A program made the translations under genes and the position numbers. The notes below the pieces were generated by a model, which did not search any database, had not been told where the DNA came from, and saw nothing but the letters and a program-made list of their open reading frames with translations. This document shows positions 23,503 through 25,016 of a stretch of 25,016 nucleotides of DNA, one piece after another. Numbering within the stretch: position 1 is the stretch's first letter; each line of letters begins with the position of its first letter. The stretch lies in NCBI GenBank assembly GCA_964420455.1, contig CAYQTO010000034.1:1-25016 (forward strand), given 5' to 3'. Origin of the DNA: CAYQTO01 sp964420455 (GTDB lineage Bacteria; Sumerlaeota; Sumerlaeia; SLMS01).

Positions 23503-24744
23503 GTGAGCGTCTCCGGCGAAGAAACCGTCATCAAGCAGCGCGGCCTCCTCCACCGCAAGAGCGAGAGCCGCCCCGCCGCCATCCTCTACGAACTGTGGAA
23601 GGAAGGCCCGATCTCCCGCGGCGCCCTTGCGGAAAAAATGGGGCTCAACCTCCCCACCGTGTCCGCCGTCGTCCAGGACCTCATCAAGGCTGGGGACCTC
23701 ATCGAGGAGGGTTTCGCCACCTCCACCGGCGGCCGCAAGGCCCAGCTCCTTGACGTCAATCCCAAGAAGGGGGGGGTCGCCGCCATCGAGTTCTCCAGCC
23801 GCGGCATCCTCTCCGCCGGGTCCGACATGAAGGGCCGCCTCCACAACCATGTCATCCGCCCCTTATCCCTCGCCAGCGGCCGCAAGGCCGCCATCGAGGC
23901 CATGATCGAGGCCCTCGAGGACCAGCGCACTTTCCTCAAGGAGGACGAGGGTCTCGACCTCAACCGCATCGGTGTCGTCGTCAGCGGCCTCGTCGACGAG
24001 GAGGCCGGCGTCTCCCTCCGCTTTCCCCGCATGGACGACTGGCAGGATGTCCCCATCGTCGACGTCCTGTCCGGCCACTTCGGCGTCCCCGTGGACCTCA
24101 GCAACCACGTCGTCGGCACCACCCTCGCCGAGTCCATCTTTGGCCGCTTTCGCAACCTGACCAACTACCTGTATATCCACCTCGGGCCGGGCCTGGGCAT
24201 GGGCATCGTCCTCGACGGCCTCGTCGACCGCGGCGGCGGACCCACCGTCGGCGAATTCGGCCACATGACCGTCGAGGAAAACGGCCCCATATGCTACTGC
24301 GGCAACTACGGCTGCCTGGAGACCGTCGCCTCCGACTTCGCCCTCGTTGCCCAGGCCGAGCAGGCCATGAAGGACGGCGTCCAGACCCACATCCCCGAAC
24401 ACGTCGATGATACCGGCACCATCACCCCCGCCGCCATTTTCCAGGCGGCCGAGATGGGCGACCGCCTGGCCGGCAACATCATCGACAAGGCCGGTGCCTA
24501 CCTCGGCACCGCCCTCGCCGGCGTCGTCAACCTCCTCGCCCCCGAGGGCATCATCTTTGGCGGCACCATGTCCGAGGAGGGCGAGCGCCTCCTCAAGACC
24601 ATCCACCACACCATGAAGAAGCGCGCCCTCGAGTCCCTTGAGAAGGACATCCAGATCGAGCTGTGCACCTTTGGCCAGCAGGCCGGCGTCTTTGGAGCCC
24701 TTGCCGTCGCCCTCCACCGCCACTATACGAGTTTCAGCGAGTAA
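23503..24744 (+). CDS. ROK-family transcriptional regulator (NagC/XylR-like)
   Basis: The 413-aa protein has an N-terminal winged helix-turn-helix (about 25-75: AAILYELWKEGPISRGALAEKMGLNLPTVSAVVQDLIKAGDLI) and a ROK sugar-kinase-like domain. That domain contains YLYIHLGPGLGMGIVLDG, the GEFGHMTVEENGP segment and the zinc site CYCGNYGCLE, matching the CxCGxxGCxE signature. Such proteins repress carbohydrate operons and release DNA when a sugar or sugar phosphate binds. The start at GTG 23503 is chosen because AAGGTGG lies nine bases upstream; the frame is open to GTG 23455. The stop overlaps the convergent gene by 11 bases. Possible targets are carbohydrate genes beyond the window; nothing in the window shows its operator clearly. 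Confidence 0.88.
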   Translation: MSVSGEETVIKQRGLLHRKSESRPAAILYELWKEGPISRGALAEKMGLNLPTVSAVVQDLIKAGDLIEEGFATSTGGRKAQLLDVNPKKGGVAAIEFSSRGILSAGSDMKGRLHNHVIRPLSLASGRKAAIEAMIEALEDQRTFLKEDEGLDLNRIGVVVSGLVDEEAGVSLRFPRMDDWQDVPIVDVLSGHFGVPVDLSNHVVGTTLAESIFGRFRNLTNYLYIHLGPGLGMGIVLDGLVDRGGGPTVGEFGHMTVEENGPICYCGNYGCLETVASDFALVAQAEQAMKDGVQTHIPEHVDDTGTITPAAIFQAAEMGDRLAGNIIDKAGAYLGTALAGVVNLLAPEGIIFGGTMSEEGERLLKTIHHTMKKRALESLEKDIQIELCTFGQQAGVFGALAVALHRHYTSFSE

Positions 24745-25016
24745 CCGCCGCCCGCAGTTCCCGCACCGCCAGCCGCTGCCCCGGATAAGGGCTCGTGGTG
24801 AACTCGAACTGGAGCCCCGTCAGCGTCTCCCCCGGCCGCCACCCCGCGGCATGCTCCAGCGTATAGACGACCACCTGCTCGCTCCCGTCCGGGATCACCC
24901 ATGCCTCCGCCGTCTTGTCTGCCGACCAGTTCGAGTCCTCCGCCGTGATCCACTGCACCCGCGAACGCACCGCCGTCGCCCCCGGATCCCGCAACGCCAG
25001 CCGCACCCCCACCTCC
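24734..25016 (-). CDS. C-terminal fragment of a beta-sandwich-rich protein, possibly carbohydrate-related
   Basis: The frame is open to the right edge and ends at TGA 24736-24734, so only about the last 93 residues are seen. They alternate strands and turns (VRSRVQWITAEDSNWSADKTAEAWVIPDG, QVVVYTLEHAAGWRPGETLTGLQFEF) in the manner of jelly-roll/CBM-like domains found at the ends of secreted sugar-active proteins of PVC bacteria. No catalytic motif is visible. A GTG at 25012 could serve as a start, but a longer protein reading in from the right is more likely. It overlaps the convergent ROK gene by 11 bases. Confidence 0.55.
   Translation of the reverse strand, partial: EVGVRLALRDPGATAVRSRVQWITAEDSNWSADKTAEAWVIPDGSEQVVVYTLEHAAGWRPGETLTGLQFEFTTSPYPGQRLAVRELRAAVTR

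Overview
The window is GC-rich (about two thirds G+C by eye), has C/G-dominated third codon positions, and is mostly packed with genes on both strands. The gene mix suggests a free-living, polysaccharide-degrading bacterium of the Planctomycetota-Verrucomicrobiota-Chlamydiota group, most likely Verrucomicrobiota. It includes a futalosine-pathway MqnA-like protein, a very large secreted GH9 glycoside hydrolase with Big_2 and LamG-like modules, a diheme c-type cytochrome of the SO_2930 type, ROK and WYL regulators, and REP-like palindromes of the CCCCGGGTT-GA-AACCCGGGG type. The taxonomic call is inference; there is no rRNA or other phylogenetic marker to confirm it.

Layout. 1-85: the tail of an endonuclease/exonuclease/phosphatase-family gene. 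111-1549 (-): an MqnA-like gene coupled to a truncated polytopic membrane protein that resembles the N-terminus of a GT39/ArnT-type enzyme. 1595-4417 (+): a two-gene unit of a 645-aa unknown and a FmrO/ArmA/Rmt-like 16S rRNA methyltransferase. 4414-4899 (-): a DinB-like protein. 5100-6515 (+): a WYL regulator and a small ORF with a folded leader. 6588-11687 (-): the secreted 1699-aa GH9 enzyme. 12004-13278: a gene-poor, compositionally different stretch. It contains a decayed orphan type I-E-like CRISPR array and lies between a tRNA-Ser(GCT) gene and a direct-repeat copy of that tRNA's 3' end. 13417-15117 (+): a UbiB/ABC1 kinase. 15118-15711: a repeat-rich intergenic region. 15712-19404 (-): a complete SMC. 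19721-20809 (+): the diheme cytochrome. 20825-23293 (-): a PH-like membrane protein, MazG, and a ferredoxin-NADP reductase split by a single-base frameshift. 23503-24744 (+): a ROK regulator. 24734-end (-): the C-terminus of a beta-rich protein.

Most genes are housekeeping or redox genes: MqnA-like (menaquinone), UbiB, diheme cytochrome, FNR, MazG (nucleotide clean-up) and SMC (chromosome segregation). There is also a carbohydrate component (GH9, ROK, the terminal beta-sandwich fragment). The two observations that stand out are not genes. First, the octamer GTCTATAC, nearly always Y-GTCTATAC-R, occurs 14 times in 25 kb although the composition predicts well under one. It is embedded in unrelated genes on both strands and brings in disfavoured codons (Ile ATA, Arg AGA), so it looks like a genome-wide DNA-level motif comparable to an uptake sequence or HIP1. 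Second, the CRISPR remnant sits inside what looks like a 1.18-kb tRNA-targeted integration scar.
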